From: Scolanthus callimorphus
Taxonomy: Eukaryota; Cnidaria; Anthozoa; Actiniaria; Edwardsiidae
Direction: 5' to 3'
Assembly: GCA_033964015.1 (NCBI GenBank)
Contig: CM066912.1
Coordinates: 9,478,015-9,542,014, forward strand
DNA: 64,000 bases
Numbering within the stretch: position 1 is the first letter of the stretch; the number at the start of each line of letters is the position of its first letter. The notes beneath the pieces were generated by a model. It saw nothing but the letters and a program-made list of their open reading frames with translations. It was not told the DNA's origin and ran no database searches. Positions 32,277 to 42,540 of the stretch are shown in pieces. The position numbers and the translations under genes are program-made.

Positions 32277-34625
32277 CTCCACTGAGTCTGTTGGGAACAT
32301 TATTTTCCATCGAGAGCTCAGAACATCATCATTCACTAGACTGTCTTCTACAATCTCTATCAGATTCTCACCATGAATCTTAAACATCTGTGCATTTAGA
32401 AGTTCTATGCGCCTTTGTTCGAGTTCTAAAACAAACTCAAAGTATTCATCAGAAACATGAATGAGTCCATGTGTTCTATATTGTCTAACTTCTGTAACAT
32501 TCAGTGTTTGTGGGCATGTTGTCAGAGAACATAAAATCTCATATGGTATAACAATGACCTCTTCTAGCAGCTGCGCCTTTCTTAAATTTTGCTTGACGTG
32601 AAGCAATGTGTTATTGTCTTCCGAATTCATGTTGTCTCTTACATACTTCCTGGCCTTCTTCAATATCTTACTTATTGCCCAGGCCCCAACAAATCTGATC
32701 TTGCCCTTTCCAGCACTGTCCATTTCCCTGACTTTCATGGTTACAATGTCATTCCTCAGTCTTTCTTTGCATGCTTGTGCTAAAACATCCAAAACATTAT
32801 GGTATACTCCCACAACAACGTCAAAGCCAACACTGATTTGGCCAGGTGTTAATTCTTGAACACTGAAGCAGAACTTTAACCAGCCTCTATACTCTGCAGA
32901 TTTGGAAATGTCAGCAACCTGGTGGTAAAATGCTGTAAGTTCCTTCATAGATAATGCAATATTTTGAAGGTTGGCCTTCAAATGCTGCCTCAAAAGTAGG
33001 TAAGTTTTGAACCAAACAATTTGTAGGAGACTGGAAAATTTATCAACATTTTGCAAAGCACTGTCAACAGCATCGTTTTTTAGAGTCACAAATTCTGTGA
33101 CAGTCCCAAGGACAGCTGGTCGAGAGGATTCCAAAAATTGGTTCACAGAAAAATCTTCAGGGAGGTTGCTGAGAACATGTTCTTCCTCATCTATAGCTTC
33201 TAGATACTCTTCCATATTAACCCTCAGATCTTGCCCATTATCATCATGCCCATTTTCATTCCCCTCAAACATTCCCTCAGCAATCTCCTGTATCAGCTCA
33301 TCTGATAACTCCTCCTGTACTGGTACACACTGGAATTCTAAACAGGGCACTTCCCTCCAGCACGGGCAATTTTCAAGGCTACAGCATGGCAAGCCTCGGA
33401 GCTCTTGAAGCTGGCTATCTCTGTTCTGGACATGCATTGCTTTAAAACCCAGGACTTGGAGGTTGTCTATTGTGCGGACCCTTGAGAGTGCGGTGTATAG
33501 AAGCCCACCTGTAAATTCGTAATATGAATGAATGATAGCCTTTTTTAGCGTAAGCCCTTGTGACTTGTGGACTGTTGCAGCCCAGTACAACTTCAGTGGT
33601 ATCTGATATCTAGAGCCTATGGGATGTCCTTCCTTATCTACATTTGTCCAGGTAACATTGGTAATTGTATGTTCAGCACCATCCACTTCGATTACAGCTG
33701 ATTTATCATCAAGCTTTCGCACGAAAAAGGCCCTTGTTCCATTGTGGATTCTATCGTTGACGTTATATAACACCATAACTGGGGCCCCAGGTTTGAATTT
33801 ACAAACATCAGGCGCGGGACACTGCATTCTACGAATGTCGCCTGTATCAGTAGCCCGGAATAATGCTCGTTCTCCGGAAAACTCCGACAAACGAGCAGTA
33901 TTGTGGCCATCCACCATGGAATTGGTAAAATAAAGGTGCACCGTGTCGTCATCTTCATTTATTGGCCTCGATAGGCTCTGAAGGTCCCGCGTGGTTTCCT
34001 CTTCACACCTCCCGAGTCGTATTCTTTTCAATATATCCAGGAGCTTCCTCTCGTCGGCCTTTTGTCGATGCACTACGGTCAACTGGACTGTGTGGGGGAA
34101 GAGATACCCGAACAAAGGGGAAAGATACATGGGGACGCCATCGTCGAAGCGATCTCTAACGGGCTTTAACTGTAGCCAGTCACCCACAAGGATTACCTGT
34201 ATTCCACCAAAAGGCCTCCGATCGTTTCGCACCTTGGAGCAAATGGCGTGAAGTAACTCCACGAGGCGAGCACTTCCCATGGAACATTCGTCCCATAATA
34301 CACATTTCAATTTCAAGATTCTTTTCTCCACAGCTACATTCTCGCAGGCGTTCTTGACGATCGCATCGAACGGTCCTTGCGCGGTGCGGATCCCGAAGTA
34401 ACTGTGGACAGTGACTGGACGGTGAAACAAATTCTCGTCACCTTTAAACACCTCACATGCGATTCCCGTGGAACAGACGACTTGGACGTTCTTCCCCTTA
34501 TTTTTACTGATACTAGAGACAACTATCGATTTTCCAGTGCCTGCTTCGCCGTAAATTGCAAAATTATGTCCAGAATTCGCAAGATGCACGCAGTCTTGTT
34601 GTTCGCTAGTCAATTTTATAGACAT
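32277..34625 (-). CDS. PIF1-family SF1B DNA helicase, exon 1
   Basis: ATG at 34625 (an upstream in-frame TAA excludes a longer start) opens 783 codons. Helicase motifs appear in order: TSEQQDCV; Walker A GEAGTGKS at residues 26-33; Walker B DECSM at about 112; GDWLQLKPV at about 148; VVHRQ at 184; the PIF1-type NGTRAFFVR at about 295; HKSQGLTL at 353; and YTALSRV at 377. These make a complete ATP-driven 5'-3' helicase of the PIF1/RecD group. A cysteine-rich patch (CCSLENCPCW onwards) follows at 414-433, then about 350 residues of acidic and helical sequence I do not recognise. The donor is GTGGAG|GTGAGA at 32276. It starts 86 bases inside the right terminal repeat. No Rep-type nuclease is fused, so it is not a Helitron protein. 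Confidence 0.93.
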
Positions 34626-34710
34626 TTGCTCGCGAATCACATGTTACAACTGAAACGCACGTTTCGCGGGTTTCTAATATAAACAAACAGGGCAAAGTGT
34701 ATGTTTTGAC

Positions 34711-35436
34711 AGCCAGCTCGTTGATTGGCTGGCGCATTCTCTTCCGTTTTGTAGCGGAAGTGCAGCGTGACGTGACCAGCCCGACCAGCCATGCGTTGAT
34801 TGACGCTACATTCCAAGGGTCTATGCGTTGATTGACGCTACATTCCAAGGGTCTTCACGGCGTTCCTCTATCGTTTGCCGGCGTGGAGTTTTGGCGGAGG
34901 TGACCGAAAAATGTGCACTTTTCGGGTACACATAATTTATTTACGAGCCTGAAACTCGGCTGGGACATAGATCAATGATCACTCGATCGAGCTGTTGTAA
35001 GTGTTTCGTGAGATTTTCTGTGAATAAGAATTTGGAGCGCTTGATCGACGTGATGGTGATTTGGTTCTGCGTGAGAGCTGCTGGCCTTTACTCCTTCTCT
35101 CCTCTCTCCCCTCGCTACCCACCCCCCAAAAACTCTCATAAACTACCCGAAAACTTTATATTTCCCCCTGTTTTCGATATGAGGACAAACACAATACAAT
35201 TATCGTTTACTATAACCTTTATTATAGAACTTTTCTGTTTCAAGAGATGATAATACGAGATGCTTTTAACTATCAACTTGTGAGCCGATCGTTGATCAAT
35301 ACAGAGGGAGTCACATTACAAACTCCCCAAGAGCCGATGTATGACACAGGGGGAGTCACATTACAAACTCCCCAAGAGCAGATGTATGACACAGAAGAAG
35401 TCACATTACACACACCCCCAGAATGGTAAGCCTGTG
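34711..35436. repeat. Right terminal inverted repeat of the P/PIF1 element
   Basis: Reverse complement of 24831-25557, 726 bases. It carries the mirrored 32-base pair (34791-34822 and 34823-34854), the GTGACGTG motif near 34767, and the outer tandem units. It lies directly upstream of the helicase gene and must contain its promoter. Confidence 0.92.
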
Positions 35437-35444
35437 ATCTCGGC

Positions 35445-35719
35445 GGGCGAATTTATTTTTTACGCCCACTTCAAGATGGCGGCTAGCTAGTATAAATATT
35501 CATTATGATTCACATATTCTCGTTCTACGAGTGAATTAAAAGGAGGTTGTTGACCTGCGAACTCTCTCGTAGCTCATGTGTAAGATGTTGGGTTATGAAT
35601 AGGTAATTTAGACAGGGTTGAGGGTTCGCACCACCATGAATACTTTTTCCTTTTTTCTCAATAATTTGCCTGAAAAATTTCTAAGTGCCATGAAGTGGGC
35701 GTAAATAAAAAAATCGCCC
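35445..35719. mobile_element. MITE with 5-bp target duplication inside the Mutator-like arm
   Basis: Begins GGGCGAATTTATTTTTTACG and ends with the near reverse complement ending TCGCCC, with flanking TCGGC on both sides (35440-35444 and 35720-35724). The duplicated bases overlap the right target duplication of the P/PIF1 element, so the two insertions abut. The interior is non-coding. Confidence 0.8.
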
Positions 35720-35885
35720 TCGGCGGACCGGATAAATATTTTTCCTTAATTTTTTTTCTACATTCTTTAAAAAAAAAAACGTCATTCATAAAAAAACATC
35801 CTCCATTTTACTGAAGGTATTGTCTGTTAGACGGGTAACCTTTCCAGCCGCCTGTCCCGTTGCGTGACTCGCTCTCAAAACACAA

Positions 35886-37318
35886 ACCGCAAAGGTGTAA
35901 TTGTGTAATGTTCTTCATTATTAACCTTTTAACATTATGGGGAAAATAACAATCAAAATAAATAGCAGAAAATGATATCCTTCCTCAGTCATTTTTTTTT
36001 TCTGACTACGGCGCTAGCATCGTAGACTTTAGGCCAGTTTCAAACGTCGATTCATTTGATTAAAAAAACGTGTTTGCCCGGATACTGGGGGTAACACACG
36101 AACGGATACTGGTCACCCTACTATTGTGTTTTGGACCTCCAGTTTTGTGAAAACCGCTAAAGCATGAGCCATATATGCTAGTACAACATTCACAAATAAA
36201 TAACTACAGCAATCAATGCAATCAATGCCAGTGAATCAAGGTTATCAGAATTAGTCGGATAATCAATTTTGCGTGGTCGGATACTGGGTCCCATATGAAC
36301 ACAAAAAAAAAACAGAGCGAATTTCACCAATAATAATAATTGGTGAAACCAATTGCAAAATGATTACACGCAAAATTACAAGAATTGGAAAATGACTACA
36401 TGATTTCACGCAAAATTGAATAATAATTCAATTTTAATTCCACACATCCGTATTAGTTAATTGCAACGTTTGGTATATATTGCTTCAATACTGACTGAGA
36501 TGTGAATTTTCAAAACTTGGTATTCTGGCTTTATTTTTGTTTTCCACTGAGAAATGTATGGGAAAATACATCGAAACATCCAGCCTCGACCTATTTGCCC
36601 ACACATTTCTTTGTAAAAAGTAACCCAGAATTCAAAGTTTTGAAAATTCATATCTCAACTAGTTTTAAAGTAATTATTTTGAAACTTTGCAATTTTACGA
36701 ATACTGGATTTCATTTTCTGATAACTATTAACTATTATTATTCAACTTTGCGTGATAACGGCTTATAGGAGTAATTACAAAGTATAAATTGCGAATTACT
36801 CACGACAGTCATCTGAAATCTCCCTCTTAATATATATCGAATTGTTCTTATTCTTATTGACACAACATCAGTACAGCTTAATACATAACTCAGTTTAATT
36901 TCTTTTCAAAAACAAGTACAGGCTAAATAACTAAGGGTTATTTGCAGTCTTAATAGCACTTATCAACATTTTATACCCAAATTTACCATGTGTAAACTAA
37001 GATACTGCGGCAGTACGCAAAGCAAAGCAAAGTTACTTCAGTTACTGTTCTCACGGCGATCAACAATTGCCCAGGGTGAACTGACAGCTCGGATTGTTTG
37101 TGCAAACCGGATGTTTTTTCTTGCTACAAACAGCCACTAGAAAGTTACTGTTCGCACGGCAATACCATTTTTCGCGAACGGACAGCTGAAATTGCTAGTG
37201 TGGAGATAAGGAATCATTCACAGAAAATCATTCTCCCACAAAAAAGTACCGCTCATGCAAGAGTAGCAAAGGGTCTCGCTCTCCCGGTTAGACTTCTAGA
37301 CGCTGAACTCGGATACGG
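35886..37318. other. Interior of the Mutator-like element, non-coding
   Basis: No transposase or other gene is seen. It contains an inverted pair around TGAATTTTCAAAACTTGG (near 36500 and 36650). The segment at 36768-36830 (AATTACAAAGTA and ACAGTCATCTGAAATCT) is shared with 43371-43430. Confidence 0.55.
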
Positions 37319-37564
37319 TATGTTTTGCGAGCGAGTCACGCAACGGGACAGGCGGCTGGTGAGGTGACCCGTCTAACAGACAATACCTTCTTCAGTAAAA
37401 CTAAAGATTTTTTTTTATGAAAGATGTCTTTTTTTTCTTGAAAGGATGTAGGAAAAAAATTAAGGAAAAAAAAATATCCGGTCCGCCGAGGTCCGGTCCG
37501 CGAGGTCCGCGGAGGTCCGGTCCGCCGAGGTCCGGTCTTCATTTTACAGAGACCCTGAACCTAG

Positions 37565-38237
37565 TAAGGTTCAAGTGGAATGAAGGATTATTGTTATAAT
37601 TAGTGCAGAGTAACATCAAAAGTGGCCTGATTTCATTGTCTGTCTATATTTAACCAGAATCCATCGTGCTTATATTTGCTCTTCATAATTAGCTCCACTA
37701 TGGTCTATTAATGTCAAAGAAAGGCCCTTTAGACGCGGTGTATTTTACTGGGCTTTATTGAACTCTGGAGTAGACTGTCGAGAACAAGCTTTGGTCAGCT
37801 TTTATGCCGAACAAGTGTGAATATTTTACACCTTATTACACTAATTACTTGGAGAATACAATAATAATTTCCTTTCATTGTGTATGGTAGCATACTATCA
37901 GTAAAGTATGTATTATATTATTTCAATGGATATTTGACTCATTATCATGCAACTATCCAAGCATCAAAATCAAGTCATTCTGAACAAGGGTTGCCATTAT
38001 AAGCACGAAAAGCTGTTCAATGTATAAAATCAACCAATATTCATCATGTTGAAATCTGACATAGCTCGAATTTTCAGTTTGATCTTCAAAGCTTTTGACA
38101 AGCTGGCTAACAATGGACCAAAATTGGCTAACGGTGTTTACATATGTCAGATGTGTTGATTCGATCCATTGGCTGCTTACTATTGTGTGGTTAATTTCTC
38201 ACACACGACCGAGCGCTGCAATCACATGGTCTGTATT
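37565..38237. other. Non-coding stretch, no gene seen
   Basis: AT-rich sequence with only short chance frames. Confidence 0.5.
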
Positions 38238-38245
38238 GGGTGGCT

Positions 38246-38632
38246 AGGGGCACCCAACGAGACAATACCGTAAAACAGCTCAGAATGCCATTATAATACT
38301 TTGCTGAGCATGGGTATTTTTAATCCCTACAAATTTTATATCTGTTCGGATTTCGTAGCGGAAAGTTTTGGGTTGCGAAAATTTTAGGGATTGAAATCGA
38401 GTCTTCCGAAAATGTTAGGGGAAAAACTCTATCCGAAAATTTAGGTGACCTTTTTAACGGCAAAATCCCCTAAAAATTAGTAAAATTTAACCTTTTTGTG
38501 CAATTCGAAAAATCCAGGGGATCTTATGATCTATATACGAAAGTTAAAGCTTGAAATTCTGAAGCGAAAATTTCAGCTCTCGTAGCGCCATCCGAACAGA
38601 TATTTTACCGAAAATGATTGTTGGGTGCCCCT
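38246..38632. mobile_element. MITE with GGGTGGC target duplication
   Basis: Starts AGGGGCACCCAAC and ends GTTGGGTGCCCCT, flanked by GGGTGGC at 38238-38244 and 38633-38639 (eighth base T or A). The interior is AT-rich and non-coding. Confidence 0.75.
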
Positions 38633-38810
38633 GGGTGGCAACAAGATGTAAACTATTCGCTTCCTACGGAAGCCCGAGTAAAAAAACAGCCGAATTTATA
38701 ACTCGGGCACTTCCTACGGAAGCCCGCGTAAACACTGCTATAGATTGTAGGGTAGCAGCAACTATTTCAGTATGTATTCTTATTGTGTTTCACAGCTTGT
38801 TGAAAAGCAC

Positions 38811-39520
38811 TCTAATATATAGATTTAGCCACTGGCTAAAAGCGGAGCTCCCGGTTACATATATTTCTGTGTTAATCAGAGACAAAAGGCAGCTATTGTA
38901 CATAGCCTGTCATCATCATACCACATGACCAAACACTACCTTCCATCTTGCCACTTAGATAATTTTACCCAAAATTGGTTCTGTGCGAGGTTCATCCCTT
39001 TTCAAGATTTATACATTTTCTGGTTTTATGACGTCATCGATAACGTCATACCACGTGATCATGCCATCGTACCCCCTTGCCACTTAAACAACTTCACCCA
39101 AGTTTGGTTGTCTGAGGTTCATCCCTTCCAAAGACATAAGCCTTTTCTCGTTTGATGACGTCATCGATGACGTCATACCACGTGATCACACCATCGTACC
39201 CCCCTTGCCACTTAGATAACTTCACCCAAGTTTTGTTGTCTGAGGTTTATCCCTTCCAAAGTTATCAGCCTTTTCTCGTTTGATGACGTCATCGATGACG
39301 TCATACCACGTGATCACGCCATCGTACCCCCTTGCCACTTAGACAACTTCACCCAAGTTTTGTTGTCTGAGGTTTATCCCTTCCAAACTTATCAGCCTTT
39401 TCTCGTTTGATGACGTCATACCACGTGACTATGCCATCGCACCCCCCTTGCCACTTAGACAACTAACTTCACCCAAGTTTGGTTGTCTGAGTTTCATCCC
39501 TTCCCAAGATATAAACCTTT
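38811..39520. repeat. Repeat family member with ~125-bp tandem units rich in CRE and E-box motifs
   Basis: The left part (TAATATATAGATTTAGCCACT onward) is shared with the insertion at 16101. It is followed by four to five imperfect tandem units of about 125 bases between 38925 and 39520. Each unit has CTTGCCACTTAGA, TTCACCCAAGTTT and, in most units, a pair of TGACGTCAT palindromes followed by CCACGTGAT. Confidence 0.8.
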
Positions 39521-39878
39521 TATTTACTTCCGCTGTAAAACTGGTCATGGGTTGCCTGTGCGACGACGGAACCACGGACGGAAGTAAATAAACCGGAAGT
39601 CCATCACAAAACAGGTCGATGCATATACACTTTTGTGTTGTTTCCTTTTCTCCTGCATGTAGCTATGGGGCTCCGCTATTAAGAATGTTAATTAAGAACG
39701 CTTTTAGCTCAGCGAAGCGATACAAATTATTAAAGGCGGAGCGAATGGACACATGCTAAACATATATCAGCCGAACATATGCTAAAAATTCAGTTGGACT
39801 ATATTTCAGTCGCAATATTAACTCCAGGTAAAGGATTAGGTGAAGGAAAGTTTACATTTCTCTTCTACGACATCCATA

Positions 39879-41201
39879 ATGGCAGCATCCTTACGTGCAC
39901 CGTTTCGCATCGCCACTCTGTCCCACTGCAGCGACTTCTTAAGGATAACATGGCAGGATGGTGCAAAAAGTGCGTTTCCAAACGTCTGGCTACGTGGATG
40001 TGTGCGAGACCCTACATATTTCGATCAATACAGCTGGACATACCCTCAACATGACTATGCTCGCTTTGTGGCTACCGAGTCGCAGATTGTTGGCGCCGAA
40101 AACAGAGATGGGAGCGAAGACGTTGACGTCAAGTGGAACGACCATCGCAGCATTTTCAACTCCTCTTGGCTTCGAGCACAAGACATGAAAATCAACGCCC
40201 ATCTCCTTAAGAAATGGGAAATAATAAACTGGGATGCCAGCGCTAAATTTCCTATTTACCAGTACTCAGAGCGAAAGGAAAAGTTTGAGACCTGGTTCAC
40301 CGACCTCGTAACATATGGTGTGGCATTTTTCGAGGGAGTACCTCCAAGCCATGAAGGTCTAGAAGGGATTCTGCATTGTGTTGGTCAACCAAAGCAACGC
40401 AGGCACCCAATAAACACTATAGTAATAGCGCCTGACAAGACCAAGACAGAGAAAATAGATCAAGATGCCTACGGGGCAGCCAAGCACCCCATCCATATTG
40501 ACACCGCCTATTATGATGCGATCAACACGCTGTCCTGCATAATGGCCACTTATTACTCTGCTCCAGTGCAAGATACTTACAACTACTGGATTGACAGTGT
40601 TGCGGTCATCAAAGAGCTGCGCCGGGAAGAGCCTGAAGCGTATCACCTACTCAGTACAATACCAGTTCGCTTCGCAAGAAGAAGGCTGACTACTCGAGAC
40701 GAGGTAGAGCCTGGAATGGAGTATATCTACCACAACGAAATCCACAACGAGAAGCCTATTATTTGCAGTGATCCTAGAGAAAAGCGTCACCCGTCAGTAC
40801 TGATCTCAAACAAGCACGGTGGAATGGAACTGAGCAAATTCAAGGATAATGCAACAATGAAAAGGCTTTACGAAGCCTATGTCTTGCTTCTGTCCAAGCT
40901 CGATGATCCTAAAAATCATCAAAGGTTTTTGCTGAACCCAGGAAGAGCCGTCATTTTCAACAACCACCGCGTTACCCATGGTCGAGATGTCACTCATCCT
41001 GAGACTGAACGTAATGTTCGGGTTGGATTTCTAGGCGCAGATATGTGGAGCACAAGGTGGCGCATGTTGCTTGGGGAGAAATCAGGCCTAGCGAATGAAT
41101 GGTTGTATGGATGTACCGACGAACAGTTGGAAGTACTTTCAAGCAGATTGGATAATAGTGAAACCGTTCAGAAGCCAATAAAAGCAATGCAGTCAGCCTA
41201 A
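39879..41201 (+). CDS. Gamma-butyrobetaine/trimethyllysine dioxygenase-like enzyme, intronless
   Basis: A 440-residue single-exon frame with the layout of carnitine-pathway Fe(II)/2-oxoglutarate dioxygenases (TauD/TfdA fold). The N-terminal small domain (about residues 15-60) has ITWQDGAKSAFPNVWLRGC, resembling the DUF971 domain. The catalytic core has WFTDLVTYGVAFFEGVP, the metal-binding HID (206-208, in PIHIDTAYYD), a distal histidine in NNHRVTHGRD (367) and a downstream arginine in RNVRVGF for 2-oxoglutarate. All metal ligands are present. BBOX1-type proteins are normally about 390 residues and encoded in several exons, so this may be a retrocopy or a lineage-specific intronless gene. ATG 39879 is the first ATG in frame. 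Which substrate is used cannot be told. Confidence 0.85.
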   Translation: MAASLRAPFRIATLSHCSDFLRITWQDGAKSAFPNVWLRGCVRDPTYFDQYSWTYPQHDYARFVATESQIVGAENRDGSEDVDVKWNDHRSIFNSSWLRAQDMKINAHLLKKWEIINWDASAKFPIYQYSERKEKFETWFTDLVTYGVAFFEGVPPSHEGLEGILHCVGQPKQRRHPINTIVIAPDKTKTEKIDQDAYGAAKHPIHIDTAYYDAINTLSCIMATYYSAPVQDTYNYWIDSVAVIKELRREEPEAYHLLSTIPVRFARRRLTTRDEVEPGMEYIYHNEIHNEKPIICSDPREKRHPSVLISNKHGGMELSKFKDNATMKRLYEAYVLLLSKLDDPKNHQRFLLNPGRAVIFNNHRVTHGRDVTHPETERNVRVGFLGADMWSTRWRMLLGEKSGLANEWLYGCTDEQLEVLSSRLDNSETVQKPIKAMQSA

Positions 41202-41661
41202 AGCAATCTGTGGATTTGTTTTGTATCCAAGTTCGCAGGTAGCTAGTGAGCAAAACTGACTGTGGCAATAACACAACTCGACGCCCTTCGCATTGGCACG
41301 AATTTTAGTTGGATAAAATGTAAGGCACAGGAGATCTCTAAAACTCTCAGGAAAAATGAGAATAGAAAATGAACGAGTTCAATTGTATTTCTAGTGGTTC
41401 AGACTAATGTTTGGATGCCGAATGGTTCGGCGGCTTAAGCTAGATTGCGATTACGAATTTCTCAGTAAATTGACAATAATAAGCAATTAGGTAGGGCAGA
41501 GCGAATTTGTACTTCATATTCTTTTTATAGTAAACCTATGAAAATGATTTGAATTGTTAATTGGAATTGTTAATTGTTGAGTAGCCTATAATTAATGAAC
41601 GGTCACACTACGAGTTGTAACAAATAAACTTTTTCTCCTTAATAAAGAATAATTTTATTAT
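41202..41661. other. 3' flank of the dioxygenase gene, non-coding
   Basis: AT-rich. A candidate AATAAA occurs just before the stop (41176-41181), and another, with AATAAAG, lies near 41640. No clear poly(A) tract follows the gene. Confidence 0.45.
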
Positions 41662-42540
41662 TATTAATCAATATTTACTAAATAAACCCCTTCTGGCGGC
41701 TGTAATATCGGCGGATAATGTCCAAGGATGAAAAATGGTACGAAAAATGAACAGTTGGCCGAGAAGCGAAGCTTCGAGGGCAACTGTGAAATTTTGAGGA
41801 CCATTTTTCATCCGCGGACATTATCCGCCGATACAGCAAGCCAAGAAGGGGTTTATTTATTTTATATCCCAGCGACTTCACTGAAAAATTCGAGAGAGAA
41901 AAAAACATTGTGAACGTGAGAAAACCACTAAAAGTGCAGTATGGCGCGAAAAGGTGATTGGCTAAGATGATTGGTGATTGGCTAAGATTGGTGATTGGCT
42001 AAGATATTTTTATTCGAGCTGTGATTGGTTGACACAAAAACTGTCCATCAAACCCTAACGTGGGGCTAGAAGAAATCAGAGCGAATTCACAAAACAAATT
42101 TACAACAAACAAGTTCTAGTGCTTTCCCGAGTGCTTTTCTACAGAAATCTAGCCGAGATTTCGGGTTTTCAGGTGATCTAATTCCTTGCCGGACTGTTTA
42201 ATTAATTGTTCTGCTGTGAACTGAAGTATAAATTACAGCCGTGAAATGCAGAGTTGGAAAAATTTAGCGCTGCTGATCGGTGTCGCCTTAGCCGGCCACC
42301 AATTTCCGTATGTTATCAACATTCTTAGACAAAAACCTTGGTTGCTTGTTTTCCATTATTTTTTAAACAGAAAATATCCAGTTTGTACTTAAAACATTTC
42401 TCCCAGGACGGATATCACTTCCGACGGACAATATCGTCTGATATCTGTCCTGTGAAAATGCACCACGTGATACATTTCGACCAATGAGCGCGCGTTAAAA
42501 TTGATCACTGGGATATAATGCGTGTTATTATCCAGCACAT
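41662..42540. repeat. Dispersed repeat with AAATAAACCCCTTCT hairpin, copy 3
   Basis: Hairpin at 41679-41862, then flank matching 12660-12902, then sequence matching 22035-22300 in reverse, ending near GATCACTGGGATATA. A short internal run of TTGGTGATTGGCTAAGA is triplicated at 41951-42003. Confidence 0.7.

Larger units (their letters stand above)
24831..35436. mobile_element. Complete P-superfamily DNA transposon carrying a PIF1 helicase
   Basis: Terminal inverted repeats of 727 and 726 bases begin CACAGGCTTACCATTCTGGG on the left and end with its reverse complement on the right. They are flanked by direct repeats ATCTCGG (24824-24830 and 35437-35443), seven bases, or eight (GATCTCGG) if the terminal base is shared; 8-bp duplications are usual for P elements. 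The two repeats differ by about one single-base indel in the parts compared, so the insertion is young or its ends are kept alike by conversion. Inside are just two genes, convergent: a spliced P-type transposase on plus (25650-31145) and a spliced PIF1-family helicase on minus (34625-31413), with 267 bases between their stops. Each starts less than 100 bases inside its terminal repeat. There is no Rep domain, so it is not a Helitron. Confidence 0.92.
24761..37555. mobile_element. Mutator-like non-autonomous element (host of two nested insertions)
   Basis: The ends are GGGTCTCTGTAAAATG at 24761 and its reverse complement ending at 37555, flanked on both sides by the 9-base direct repeat TGAACCTAG (24752-24760 and 37556-37564). 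A 9-bp duplication is the hallmark of Mutator-type transposition. The inverted arms continue through GC-rich GGACCGGACCTCCGC repeats and AT-rich sequence to a conserved segment around TGTCTGTTAGACGGGT, for about 235 bases (right arm about 37319-37555; left arm split into 24761-24830 and about 35725-35885). The left arm is interrupted by the 10.6 kb element and by a small MITE. The 1.4 kb interior (35886-37318) has no transposase. Confidence 0.85.

Noticed and set aside
33007..34522. Plus-strand frames opposite the helicase
   Set aside because: They are antisense shadows of the long helicase exon and carry no family motif.
24831..35436. Helitron because of the PIF1 helicase
   Set aside because: There is no Rep/HUH nuclease, the unit has long inverted ends and a target duplication, and the other gene is a P-type transposase. 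Helitrons lack all of these.
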